Shown: positions 25,463 through 33,252, numbered from the stretch's first letter. The stretch is DNA of 45,338 nucleotides from Candidatus Dormiibacterota bacterium (GCA_019245575.1 JAFARE010000019.1:1-45338), one strand, 5' to 3'. The notes: generated by a model from the letters alone, not told the origin. Translations and numbers: made by a program.

Positions 25463-26302
25463 TCACTCGACGCTGCGCGCGTCGGAGGCAGCGGGCCGCA
25501 CTTGATCCACGGCGCGCCTGACCCGCGCCATGAGCGCCTCCGGGCTGAGCGTGGCCAGCTCGACGCGCCGCCCGCTCATCAGCCAGCCGAGCTCCTCGCC
25601 GGTCAGCAGTGAGCTCAGGTCGCGGGGCATGCGCGCGGGAGCGCCCTCGAGCACCTGATTTGCCGGCGTGTCGACCTCGGCGGGGCGGAGCCCCGCGTCG
25701 ACCACCATGGCGCCGAGGGCGTCGTCGCGCAGGTCGGCCACCAGCGCGCAGCCGCGCGGTGAGGCGTCGTGGAGCGCGATCCTGGCCTGCGGCAGCTCGT
25801 GCTGGGGCACCGCGCCACCGCTGAGGATGCGCACGTCCTCCAGGCCCGCAAGAGACAGGTTCGCCGCCACCGCGCCGGCGGTATCCTCCGTGTCGCAGAT
25901 CACGGCGACGTCGGCGTCAGCGGGGACGGGCTGGACTGCTTCGCGGATGAGGCCGGGGAAGTCAGCGTCGCCGTAGTCGGCGGCGAATGCCGCGTACGAG
26001 ATCGCGAGAACGCGAGTGGTGGGCGGCCTGCGCCGCGTCCGTGAGACGACGCCGAACGCGATGAGCACGACGGCGACCGAGAGCAGCGCGGCGAACACGA
26101 CGGTGAAGCGGACGAGGATGAGCGCGACGAGCGCGAGCAGCGCGCCCGTACCGATCTCGCCGTTGGCGGCGGCGTTGTTTGGTGGTATCTCCGCTTCGGC
26201 GCACGCGGCGTAGTAGAGCTGGCGGAGCGTGAAGCGCCAGCCGCCGGCGGCCAGATCCGCAGCTGCACGCTCGACGAGGTCCGGCGTCACGGCGAGGGTC
26301 AC
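25463..26302 (-). CDS. Unrecognised two-TM membrane protein with TOPRIM-like C-terminal half
   Basis: A 279-residue protein of no family I can name. Residues 1-45 contain GGWRFTLRQLYYAACAEAEI, resembling the 'RQLYY' helix seen before TOPRIM domains in topoisomerase VI/Spo11-like proteins. Two adjacent hydrophobic segments (about 52-86) follow, then a soluble alpha/beta half. In it AVICDTEDTAGAVAANLSLA looks like a TOPRIM-type nucleotide or metal strand-loop-helix, and ALVADLRDDALGAMVVDAG like a second. A membrane hairpin inside such an arrangement is unusual. The start is GTG; another GTG four codons in is possible. It diverges from the mutase gene with only a few bases between the starts. 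Function unknown. Confidence 0.65.
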   Translation of the reverse strand: MTLAVTPDLVERAAADLAAGGWRFTLRQLYYAACAEAEIPPNNAAANGEIGTGALLALVALILVRFTVVFAALLSVAVVLIAFGVVSRTRRRPPTTRVLAISYAAFAADYGDADFPGLIREAVQPVPADADVAVICDTEDTAGAVAANLSLAGLEDVRILSGGAVPQHELPQARIALHDASPRGCALVADLRDDALGAMVVDAGLRPAEVDTPANQVLEGAPARMPRDLSSLLTGEELGWLMSGRRVELATLSPEALMARVRRAVDQVRPAASDARSVE

Positions 26303-26307
26303 GTACG

Positions 26308-26313
26308 TATGCT
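26308..26313 (+). promoter_or_regulatory. -10 box for a leaderless mutase mRNA
   Basis: TATGCT is followed by seven bases and then ATG 26321. Transcription should begin at or next to that A. This supports the second ATG as the real start rather than the ATG four codons earlier, which overlaps the box. Confidence 0.45.
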
Positions 26314-26320
26314 GCCCTGC

Positions 26321-28021
26321 ATGATCACGCAGCGGGCTCGCGAGTCAGCCGGGCCCACCGACGCCGGCTATGCGGAGGCGCTGCTGGAGTGGGAGGAGCA
26401 GCGCCTGCAGCCCGCACGGCGCAAGGGCGAGCGCAAGCCGTCGTTCGCCACCGGCAGCGGCATCGAGCAGAAGCCGCTGTACACGCAGGCCGACCTCAGC
26501 GGGCACGACCCGCTGCAGGCCGAGGGGTTCCCCGGCGCGACGCCATTTACGCGCGGCATACAGCCCACGATGTACCGCGGCCGCATCTGGAGCATCCGTC
26601 AGTACGCCGGGTACGGCACGGCCACGGACGCCAACGAGCGCTTCCACTACCTCCTGGCGCACGGCCAGCCTGGGCTGTCGGTGGCGTTCGACCTACCCAC
26701 GCAGATGGGGCTCGACAGCGACGACGCTCGCAGTGCCGGCGAGGTGGGCCAGGTCGGCGTGGCGATCGACTCCGTCCGTGACATGCAGGCGCTCTTCGAG
26801 GGAATCCCGCTCGCCGAGGTGAGCACGTCGATGACGATCAACGCGCCGGCACCGGTGCTGGTGGCGATGTATGTGGTCGTGGCCGAGCGGCAGGGGGTGG
26901 AGCCCGCAGCGGTCATGGGCACGGTGCAGAACGACGTGCTCAAGGAGTACATCGCCCGCGGCACCTTCATCTACCCGCCGCGTCCCTCGCTGCGCCTCGC
27001 CGCCGACCTGATCGCCTGGTGCGCGCGCAACGCGCCACGGTTCAACCCGATATCCCTCTCGGGTTACCACATCCGCGAGGCGGGCAGCACGGCCCCGCAG
27101 GAGATGGCGTTCGCGATCGCCAACGCGTGCGCGTACGTGCAAGCGGCCATCGACCGCGGCATCGCCGTCGACGACTTCGCGCCCAAGCTCTCCTGGATCT
27201 TCAACACGCACATCGACTTCCTGGAGGAGGTCGCCAAGTACCGCGCGCTGCGGCGCATGTGGGCAGGCATCATGCGCGAGCGCTTCGGTGCCCGCGACGA
27301 CCGCTCCCTCATGCTGCGCACGCACACGCAGACCGGCGGATCGACCCTCACCGCGCAGCAGCCGGAGAACAACATCGTGCGCGCGGCCATCGAGGCGCTC
27401 GCCGCGGTCCTCGGCGGCGTCCAGTCGCTCGCGCTGTCGTGCTACGACGAGGCACTGTCCATCCCTACGGAGAAGGCGCAGCGCATCGCTGTGCGCACGC
27501 AGCAGATCATCGCCGAGGAGATCGGCGTGACGGGGACGGTGGACCCGCTCGGCGGCTCGTACTACATCGAATGGCTCACTGACGAGCTGGAGCGCCAGGC
27601 GATGAGCCTGTACGAGGAGGTGGAGCGGCGAGGCGGGGCGGTCGCGTGCATCGAGGCGGGCTGGATGCAGCAGACCATCCAGGACGAGGCGTACCGCACC
27701 GAGCAGGCGATCGCCAGCGGAGAACGGGTCATTGTTGGCGTAAACAAGTACACGGAGACGGAGGAGGCGGAAACGCCGCTGCTCTTCCGCCCCGACGAGC
27801 GCGCGATGAACGAGCAGCTGGAGCGGCTGCGCGACGTGCGCGACACCCGCGACTCCGGCGCCGCCCAGGCGGCCCTCGACGCGCTGCGCCACGCAGCGTC
27901 AGGCGAGGCGCCGCTGATGGAGCCGATCCTCCAGGCGGTGCGCGCCGACGCCACGCTGGGCGAGATCTGCGGCACGCTGCGCGGCGTCTTCGGCGACTAC
28001 CACCCGCCCGCTTCGATCTGA
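26321..28021 (+). CDS. Acyl-CoA (methylmalonyl-CoA type) mutase, catalytic subunit without B12 domain
   Basis: A 566-residue TIM-barrel subunit. It contains TMYRGRIWSIRQYAGYGTA (acyl-CoA channel), GLSVAFDLPTQMGLDSDD, the catalytic His in SGYHIREAG, and RTHTQTGGSTLTAQQPENN. The cobalamin-binding DxHxxG domain is absent: the protein ends at the GDYHPP end of the barrel subunit, as in two-subunit mutases. The small B12 subunit must be encoded elsewhere, since none is in the window. Substrate could be methylmalonyl-CoA, ethylmalonyl-CoA or isobutyryl-CoA; proximity to ccr does not settle it. A small membrane-anchored gene follows after 15 bases. Confidence 0.92.
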   Translation: MITQRARESAGPTDAGYAEALLEWEEQRLQPARRKGERKPSFATGSGIEQKPLYTQADLSGHDPLQAEGFPGATPFTRGIQPTMYRGRIWSIRQYAGYGTATDANERFHYLLAHGQPGLSVAFDLPTQMGLDSDDARSAGEVGQVGVAIDSVRDMQALFEGIPLAEVSTSMTINAPAPVLVAMYVVVAERQGVEPAAVMGTVQNDVLKEYIARGTFIYPPRPSLRLAADLIAWCARNAPRFNPISLSGYHIREAGSTAPQEMAFAIANACAYVQAAIDRGIAVDDFAPKLSWIFNTHIDFLEEVAKYRALRRMWAGIMRERFGARDDRSLMLRTHTQTGGSTLTAQQPENNIVRAAIEALAAVLGGVQSLALSCYDEALSIPTEKAQRIAVRTQQIIAEEIGVTGTVDPLGGSYYIEWLTDELERQAMSLYEEVERRGGAVACIEAGWMQQTIQDEAYRTEQAIASGERVIVGVNKYTETEEAETPLLFRPDERAMNEQLERLRDVRDTRDSGAAQAALDALRHAASGEAPLMEPILQAVRADATLGEICGTLRGVFGDYHPPASI

Positions 28022-28036
28022 CACGCGGTCGCTCAC

Positions 28037-28507
28037 GTGCTGGCCTGGGTACGCCGCAATCCACGTCCCGTCGCGCTCGCAGTCGCGGCCGTGGTGCTGA
28101 TCATCGCGTTCTTCGTCGTCGTCGCGCCGCTGTTCAGCAGCTCGAGCGTGCCCACGGCGGAGATCGCAGGCGCGCTGCCCGCGAGCGCCGTGGCGGGACG
28201 GCAGTTCGAGGTCGACGTGGGGCTGGACAACACCAGCTACACGTCGATCAGCCCGATGTGTGTGACCGTGCAGACGCACGGCAACGTGCGCCCCGACTAC
28301 GCGATTTTCCAGGACGTGGACCGGCGCACGTTCAACGGTGATTCCGTGTGCGGCGGCAGCCTGGCGGGCCAGGCGTCGATCAGCGTGCGCCTGTTCTTCA
28401 CGGCGACCTCGGCGGGGAGCGCCGGCCTCACGCTGACGCCGGCTGAGGGATCGCACCTCGTCGGCGCCGGGCTGGCCGGGGCGATCGCGGTTGCGGCCGC
28501 AGGATGA
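28037..28507 (+). CDS. Small membrane-anchored protein of unknown function
   Basis: A 156-residue protein with a short basic N terminus (WVRRNPRP), one hydrophobic anchor (VALAVAAVVLIIAFFVVVAPLF) and an outside domain of about 115 residues. The outside part has two cysteines (MCVTV and VCGGSL) likely to pair, and an alternation of beta-type residues ending in an Ala/Gly-rich tail, suggesting an Ig-like or cupredoxin-sized beta-sandwich. I do not recognise a family. The GTG start lies 15 bases after the mutase stop, so it is probably on the same mRNA. Confidence 0.65.
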   Translation: MLAWVRRNPRPVALAVAAVVLIIAFFVVVAPLFSSSSVPTAEIAGALPASAVAGRQFEVDVGLDNTSYTSISPMCVTVQTHGNVRPDYAIFQDVDRRTFNGDSVCGGSLAGQASISVRLFFTATSAGSAGLTLTPAEGSHLVGAGLAGAIAVAAAG

Positions 28508-28521
28508 GCGTGCGTTAGGCT
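28491..28521 (+). promoter_or_regulatory. Promoter for a leaderless Mpo1-like mRNA
   Basis: TTGCGG (28491-28496), 19 bases, TAGGCT (28516-28521), then six bases to ATG 28528. The start point would fall on the start codon, so the transcript should be leaderless. The -35 lies inside the previous gene's last codons. Confidence 0.5.
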
Positions 28522-28527
28522 AGAAGC

Positions 28528-28887
28528 ATGCGAGAGTTCAGCACGTTCGACGACTTCTTCCCGTACTACGTGAGCCAGCACAGCAAGCCCGCGACGCGCT
28601 GGTTTCACTTCGCCGGCACGCATCTCGGCGCGGCCGTGGGCATCACCGGCATCGTGCGGCGCAAGCCCGCGCTGCTCGCTGCGGCCCCGGTGATCTCGTA
28701 CGGCCTCGCCTGGTTCAGCCACTTCACCATCGAGGGCAACAAGCCGGCCACGTTCGGCCACCCCGTGTGGTCGTTCATCGGCGACTTAAAGATGCTCGGC
28801 TACATGTGGCGCGGGCGCGATGCGGAGCTGACGCGCATCGCGGACTCTGCGAAGCAGCTCACCGTCCGTGAGGGGGCTGCCGCCTAG
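28528..28887 (+). CDS. Mpo1-like / DUF962 membrane protein
   Basis: A 119-residue polytopic protein. The family pattern is complete: FFPYYVSQHSKPATRWFHFAGT near the start (His residues at the membrane edge), about two hydrophobic segments, and WFSHFTIEGNKPATFGHPVWSFIGD with its conserved His, Glu and Asn. Yeast Mpo1 is an Fe(II)-dependent dioxygenase that shortens 2-hydroxy fatty acids by alpha-oxidation; the bacterial members are mostly untested. The histidines expected to bind iron are present, so activity on hydroxy fatty acids is possible. A structured intergenic region follows the stop. Confidence 0.88.
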   Translation: MREFSTFDDFFPYYVSQHSKPATRWFHFAGTHLGAAVGITGIVRRKPALLAAAPVISYGLAWFSHFTIEGNKPATFGHPVWSFIGDLKMLGYMWRGRDAELTRIADSAKQLTVREGAAA

Positions 28888-29075
28888 AAGCGCGGAGGCC
28901 TCCGCCGGTGGTCTGAGGCGGCGGATGCACACGTTCGCTTGCTCAAACACCCCTCCGCGCTCGGCCTCGCGCTCTGCCTCCGGCAAGTATCGCGCTCGGC
29001 CTCGCTGCTTCGGGAACTCGCCGCTGAACGTGTGCATCCCCCGCCTAGTACACGACGGTTTCCGCTGACGCCCGC
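28888..29075. repeat. Structured intergenic region: long inverted repeat, palindrome and direct repeats
   Basis: This 188-base gap between convergent genes holds several repeats. GCGGAGGCCTCCGC (28892-28905) is a perfect 14-base palindrome. Arms at 28917-28936 and 29026-29045 are inverted copies with 19 of 20 positions matching (core GGATGCACACGTTC), enclosing 89 bases. Within the loop CGCGCTCGGCCTCGC occurs twice, at 28956-28970 and 28991-29005. A CCGCCTAG octamer stands at both outer edges. It could fold into one large stem-loop in RNA or DNA. No transposase or long open frame is convincing inside. It may be a terminator, a structured RNA, or a degraded miniature mobile element. Confidence 0.6.
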
Positions 29076-30341
29076 TCAGACCACGCGCGGAGGCTCCGTG
29101 ATCTCCCAGGTTGAGCCGTCGCGCGAGTCGCGCACCTCGAGCCCCGCTTGGACCAACACATCCCGCAGCCGGTCCGCGACGTCGTAGTGGCCCTCGCTGC
29201 GCATATGGCGGCGCAGCTCGAGGATGCGGTCGACCACCGGGGCGAGCCGCTCGCGCGGATCCGCGGCGCCCTGGCGCGCGAGGTCCCCGAGGCGCACGGC
29301 GATGCGGCGCACAAGCGCGCGGGCCTGGTCCTGCTCGTCCGAGGTGAACGTGTCGGCCGACCAGTCGTGAATGAGTGACTCCACGGCGAGCATCGCCGCG
29401 ACAGTGGCGTCGACATCGCGACGCGAGAGCGCGTCGTCGGCGGCGGCGTCCTGCGCGCGCACCTCGTCGATGAACGGCGTGGTGCCACCCTCGCCCTGCG
29501 CGTCACCCGGCTCGCGCGTGACGCTCGAGGGCACGGCGACGCGCACGCCGCTCGACTCCGCCGCCAGCGCGTCGATGGGCATGGTGCTGCCGCTCTCGAA
29601 CTGCCGCTGCTCGCCGCGGTGCCGCCACGTCACCACGCCGCGCCCACGCACCGCAACGGTGCCGGCGTCGATGTCGAAGATGCACGCCGTGTGCTCATCC
29701 ACGCCGAGGACGTCGACGCCGTCAGGCAGCTGCGCTTCGAGCATGCGCAGCCTCCGCTCGCCCATGTAGCAGTACCGCGTGTCGTGCGTGCCGCCCTCTG
29801 CGTTGTTGTAGTGCGGTATCAACGCGACGCGCAATCCGAGCGTGCGCAGCAGGTCGAGGCCCGAGAGCCAGCTCGGCGGCTCGCCCACCTTGTACACCTC
29901 GTACACCGGCAGCGAGAACATCCCCAGCCCGCAGGCCGCCGCGCTGGCAAACGTGACGCAGCCGCCGTTCTGCAGCTTCTCGACGAGCAGGTCCGGCACG
30001 GCCGTCCCGTGCCACTGGCGCAGGGCGTACGTGGGACTCCCCGGGCCGGCGAACACGTAGCGAGCCTGGCTGATCCGCGAAAGCATGGTCTCGTACTCGA
30101 GCGGCGTGGCCTGCTCGCGGTCGCGGTATGTAGCGACGTCGATGGGCGATCCCACGTTCTGCCGGAAGTACTGCATCGCGCGTTCGCAGATGTCGTCGGC
30201 GTTCTCCTGGAAGCCGAATGGCGTGTCCAGCAGCACCGCCGGCACCGGTGGCGGGCCCATGCGCGCCAGCAGGTCGGCGTGCACCGACACCATGGTCGGC
30301 GCGGTCTCGCCCGACCCCATGACGCAGAGGATGCGCGGCAT
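29076..30341 (-). CDS. Peptidase-S51/GATase1-like domain fused to a cysteinyl-tRNA synthetase C-terminal domain
   Basis: A 421-residue cytoplasmic protein. Residues 1-290 are a class-I-glutaminase-like fold of the peptidase S51/cyanophycinase type: MGSGETAPT at the start, FAGPGSPTYAL (98-107), and a nucleophile elbow VTFASAAACG with Ser133 where S51 enzymes have GTSAG. Residues about 315-421 match the DALR-plus-tail end of CysRS: a helical bundle (RRDVDATVAAMLAVESL), then RILELRRHM and YDVADRLRDVLVQAGLEVRD, ending GSTWEI. The CysRS catalytic HIGH and KMSKS motifs are absent. The nucleotide-binding part of a tRNA synthetase thus appears joined to a hydrolase-like domain. ATG follows the rpiB-like stop by 11 bases. 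Confidence 0.85.
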   Translation of the reverse strand: MPRILCVMGSGETAPTMVSVHADLLARMGPPPVPAVLLDTPFGFQENADDICERAMQYFRQNVGSPIDVATYRDREQATPLEYETMLSRISQARYVFAGPGSPTYALRQWHGTAVPDLLVEKLQNGGCVTFASAAACGLGMFSLPVYEVYKVGEPPSWLSGLDLLRTLGLRVALIPHYNNAEGGTHDTRYCYMGERRLRMLEAQLPDGVDVLGVDEHTACIFDIDAGTVAVRGRGVVTWRHRGEQRQFESGSTMPIDALAAESSGVRVAVPSSVTREPGDAQGEGGTTPFIDEVRAQDAAADDALSRRDVDATVAAMLAVESLIHDWSADTFTSDEQDQARALVRRIAVRLGDLARQGAADPRERLAPVVDRILELRRHMRSEGHYDVADRLRDVLVQAGLEVRDSRDGSTWEITEPPRVV

Positions 30342-30352
30342 CCGGGATCCGC

Positions 30353-30826
30353 TCAGGCCCGCGGCCCCGTGCGGTAGCGCGCTTCCAGCTCGCTCACGCG
30401 CGCGACGTTGGCAGCTTCGCCCTCGTCGACGGCGTCGACCGCGAGCCACGCGTCGACGATGTCGCGAGCCGTCGCCGCATCGGTGACCGACAGCCCCAGC
30501 GCCAGCACGTTGGCATCGTTCCAGCGGCGCGCTCCACGAGCAGTCTCAGCGTCAGCGCACAGCGCCGCGCGCACACCGGGCACCTTGTTCGCCGCGATGC
30601 TCACGCCCGTTCCCGTCCAGCAGCACAGCACCGCGGTGTCCACCGCGCCCTGCGCGACGAGCCGGGCGACCGCCTCGGCGACGTCCGGCCAGGGCGTATC
30701 CGGTCCGGCCACCGCGCCGCAGCGGACAACACCGATGCCGCGCGCCTCGAGATGGCTCGCGATGGCGGCCGCAGTCTCGTGCGTCGTGTCGCTGCCCACG
30801 GCAACGCGATGAATGCGCTCACCCAC
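30353..30826 (-). CDS. RpiB/LacAB-family sugar-phosphate isomerase (variant active site)
   Basis: A 157-residue Rossmann-like isomerase. The family core is clear: VAVGSD at the start, the cysteine loop VLCCWTGTGVSIAANKVPG (C69 at the position of the catalytic cysteine) and RRWNDANVLALGLS. It differs from ribose-5-phosphate isomerase B in three places: the usual DHAG is DTTH, the CGTG is CWTG, and the His before NDANV is Trp102. This variant also seems widespread in actinobacteria, so it is probably a distinct subfamily with another sugar phosphate as substrate. GTG start, six bases after a TACGAT box, suggests a leaderless mRNA. The S51/CysRS fusion gene follows in the same unit. Confidence 0.82.
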   Translation of the reverse strand: MGERIHRVAVGSDTTHETAAAIASHLEARGIGVVRCGAVAGPDTPWPDVAEAVARLVAQGAVDTAVLCCWTGTGVSIAANKVPGVRAALCADAETARGARRWNDANVLALGLSVTDAATARDIVDAWLAVDAVDEGEAANVARVSELEARYRTGPRA

Positions 30827-30832
30827 GCACCG

Positions 30833-30838
30833 ATCGTA
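30833..30838 (-). promoter_or_regulatory. -10 box for a leaderless rpiB-like mRNA
   Basis: TACGAT on the minus strand is followed by six bases and the GTG of the isomerase gene. The gap to the divergent queG start is only 40 bases, so promoters of both genes overlap here. Confidence 0.5.
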
Positions 30839-30866
30839 CGCGGCGCGAGCGTGCCATCCTCGACGC

Positions 30867-31946
30867 GTGGACGGTGAGCCGCTGAAGCAGGCGCTCGTCG
30901 CGGAGGCCCGGCGCCTCGGCTTCGCGGCGGCGGGAGTCGCATCGGTCCGGCCCTTTGGGCGGGCGCGCCGCCTCGCGCTGGAAGCGATCGCGGCGGGGCG
31001 CATGGACGGGATGCCGTGGTTCACGCCCGACCGGGTAGAGGCCGCGGCAGACCTGGAGCGGCGCTACCCCTGGGCCAGGTCCGTGGTCGCCCTGGCGTGG
31101 CCGTACCGGCCGGCCCATCCGCCGGCCGAGCCGCCCCGCGCCGGCAGGCCCCGGGGGCGGATGTCCGCATATGCCTGCCTTCGCGACCGCGACCGCCCCG
31201 CCGACTATCACCACCTGCTTGCCGCGCGCTGCGACGCTCTGGTCGCGTGGCTGCGGACGCGGCACCCCGGCCTGCGGGCCAAGCGCTTCGTCGACCACGG
31301 CTGGGCGATGGACCGGCCCATCGCCGAGCGCGCCGGCCTCGGCTTCGCCGGCAAGCACGCATCGCTGATCACGCGCGAGGCGGGCTCCTACGTGCTCCTG
31401 GCCGAGGTGCTGGTCTCGGCGCCGCTGCCGCCCGACTCACCCTCGCGCAAGGGGTGCGGGACGTGCCGCGCCTGCCTGCCCGCCTGCCCCACCGGCGCCA
31501 TCACGGCCCCCGGGGTCATCGACGCGCGGCGCTGCATCTCATATCTGACCATCGAGCACCGCGGCCCGATCCCCGCGGACCTGCGCCCCCTGATGGGCAC
31601 CTGGGTGTTCGGCTGCGACCTGTGCCAAGAGGCGTGCCCCATCAACCACCGCCTTGCGCCCCCGCCCCTCGAGCCGGAGGAGGCGTCGACACGGAGTGGG
31701 CCGGTGCCCTTCCCCGACCTCGTCGAGTGCCTGGCGCTGAGTGAGGAATCCTTTGCGGCGCGCTTCCGCGGCACGGCGGTGTGGCGCACGGGGCGCAGCG
31801 GTCTGGCGCGCAACTGCGCCATCGCGCTCGGCAACGCCGGCGACCGTGAGGCGCTCCCGGCACTGCGCGCCGCGCTCGGCAGCGACCCCGACCCGGTGGT
31901 GCGCGAATCCGCCGGATGGGCCGTCGAGCGGCTCTCCGCGAGCTGA
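30867..31946 (+). CDS. queG: Epoxyqueuosine reductase
   Basis: A 359-residue cytoplasmic iron-sulfur, cobalamin-dependent enzyme that reduces epoxyqueuosine to queuosine in tRNA, the last step of Q synthesis. The cobalamin-binding domain contains FVDHGWAMDRPIAERAGLGFAGK, with the catalytic-Asp position in VDHG. Two [4Fe-4S] sites are given by CGTCRACLPACP and CDLCQEACP. A C-terminal HEAT-like repeat (ARNCAIALGNAGDREALPAL) is normal for the family. GTG 30867 is taken because an upstream ATG lies in the rpiB-like gene. No other queuosine gene is present, so Q or a precursor is presumably made or imported elsewhere. Uridine phosphorylase follows after three bases. Confidence 0.95.
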   Translation: MDGEPLKQALVAEARRLGFAAAGVASVRPFGRARRLALEAIAAGRMDGMPWFTPDRVEAAADLERRYPWARSVVALAWPYRPAHPPAEPPRAGRPRGRMSAYACLRDRDRPADYHHLLAARCDALVAWLRTRHPGLRAKRFVDHGWAMDRPIAERAGLGFAGKHASLITREAGSYVLLAEVLVSAPLPPDSPSRKGCGTCRACLPACPTGAITAPGVIDARRCISYLTIEHRGPIPADLRPLMGTWVFGCDLCQEACPINHRLAPPPLEPEEASTRSGPVPFPDLVECLALSEESFAARFRGTAVWRTGRSGLARNCAIALGNAGDREALPALRAALGSDPDPVVRESAGWAVERLSAS

Positions 31947-31949
31947 CAC

Positions 31950-32729
31950 GTGCGCCGGACACACCTCCAGCTGGACGACGGCGACGCCGGCGCGTACGTG
32001 CTCATGCCGGGCGATCCAGGACGGTGCGCGCTCATCGCCGAGCGTCTCGACGGCGCGCGCCACGTGGCGACGCACCGCGAGTTCACGACGTACACCGGGT
32101 CGCTCGACGGCGTCGCCGTGAGCGTCACCTCGACAGGGATCGGCGGTCCGTCGGCCGCAATCGCCGTCGAGGAGCTGCACTCGCTGGGTGCCAACACGGT
32201 GCTGCGGGTGGGAACGTGCGGCAGCATGCGTGAGGACATCGTGGAAGGCGACGCCGTCATCGCACTGGCGGCGGCACGCGACGACGGCGCATCACGCCAC
32301 TACCTGGCGGAGGGCATGCCTGCGGCCGCGCATCTCGACGTTGTGCTCGCGCTGCGCGAGGCAGCGCTCGCGCTGCACGCGCGTCACTCCGTCGGCGTTG
32401 TCGTCAGCACGGATTCGTTCTATGCGCAGCGAGATCCCGAGACCATGCCCATCGGTGACGAGCTCGTGCACCGCTGGCAGGCGTGGCAGCGCAGCGGCTG
32501 CGTGGCCGCGGAGATGGAGACGGCGACTCTGCTCAGCGTCGCCACGGTGCGCGGCATGCGCGCCGGTTCCGTTTTGGCCGTGATCGACCGGATCGCACCT
32601 GTGCTCACGCCGATGCCCCCGCCGGACCGGCTGCCGCTGCAGGCGACAATCGACGTGGCCGTCGATGCGATGCGGCGGCTCATCGCCGCCGACACGTTTC
32701 AGCGGCTGGCCGCGACCACCGGGAGCTAG
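31950..32729 (+). CDS. udp: Uridine phosphorylase-like nucleoside phosphorylase
   Basis: A 259-residue NP-I phosphorylase that splits uridine with phosphate to uracil and ribose-1-phosphate. YVLMPGDPGRCALIAERL is the phosphate-binding N terminus, RVGTCGS the ribose/phosphate loop, STDSFYAQRDP the uracil-side loop (SDTFYPGQE in Escherichia coli Udp), and AAEMETATLL the ribose-binding Glu-Met-Glu. The SDSFY-type loop separates it from purine nucleoside phosphorylase. The GTG start lies three bases after the queG stop, so the two are coupled. The last four bases overlap the stop of the convergent membrane-protein gene inside a shared GCTAGC. Confidence 0.92.
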   Translation: MRRTHLQLDDGDAGAYVLMPGDPGRCALIAERLDGARHVATHREFTTYTGSLDGVAVSVTSTGIGGPSAAIAVEELHSLGANTVLRVGTCGSMREDIVEGDAVIALAAARDDGASRHYLAEGMPAAAHLDVVLALREAALALHARHSVGVVVSTDSFYAQRDPETMPIGDELVHRWQAWQRSGCVAAEMETATLLSVATVRGMRAGSVLAVIDRIAPVLTPMPPPDRLPLQATIDVAVDAMRRLIAADTFQRLAATTGS

Positions 32730-33079
32730 CGGAAGAGCAGCATCGCCGCGCCCGCGCCGATGACCAGCGGCGCGCCGACGCAGGCGGCGATCAGGGGCAT
32801 GCTGTCGCTCTCGCGCGGCCACCACGCCGGCGGGAGCGCGCGCCCCACGGGGACGCGGGCACGGCGCATGCGCGCCGGCCCGTCGAGGAGCGCAGTGCCG
32901 GCGATGCAGGCCAGCGCCAGCAGCAGCGCCGCCGCCGCGGCGGTGCCGGCGAGGTGCATCGCGCCGTTGCGGTACAGCCATGCGGAGACGGCGAACGTCA
33001 GCAGCCCCAGGAAGACGCCGCACAGGGTGGCGGCGACAGGTGCGGGCACCGACACGCGTCGGAATCCGGGTGCACGCAT
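32726..33079 (-). CDS. Small membrane protein, three predicted TM segments
   Basis: A 117-residue protein of unknown family. Hydrophobic segments lie at about 11-34, 41-66 and 93-116; a basic loop (RMRRARVPVGRALPPAWW) separates the second and third. No catalytic motif or conserved pattern is recognised. The ATG at MRAPGF was chosen; the longer frame adds 21 residues without a better start signal. It diverges from the LysM gene across 173 bases. Because it is short and unmatched, its reality rests on its hydrophobic pattern and tight fit after udp. Confidence 0.55.
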   Translation of the reverse strand: MRAPGFRRVSVPAPVAATLCGVFLGLLTFAVSAWLYRNGAMHLAGTAAAAALLLALACIAGTALLDGPARMRRARVPVGRALPPAWWPRESDSMPLIAACVGAPLVIGAGAAMLLFR

Positions 33080-33158
33080 GGCTCTGCAGGCAGCGTACCA
33101 CTGCGGCTGGAGCGGGGTGGGCGCCGTGTGACAAGCTGACAACGGCGCCCGATAGGCC

Positions 33159-33187
33159 TTGACGCGACAATTGCCCGCGCATAGGCT
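33159..33187 (+). promoter_or_regulatory. Promoter of the LysM transglycosylase gene
   Basis: TTGACG (33159-33164), 17 bases, TAGGCT (33182-33187): the best sigma-A-type promoter in the window. It predicts a leader of about 60 bases before ATG 33253, which is preceded by AAGGAA. The remainder of the 173-base gap holds no other recognisable element. Confidence 0.65.
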
Positions 33188-33252
33188 GCGGATGTCGCCG
33201 CCGCGGCACGGTTCCCGTCTCTCTCAACGCGATTCCACACAAGGAACCACTG

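Noticed and set aside
28786..29037. 83-codon minus-strand frame over the inverted repeat
   Set aside because: It overlaps the Mpo1-like gene, is low in complexity and has no ribosome site.
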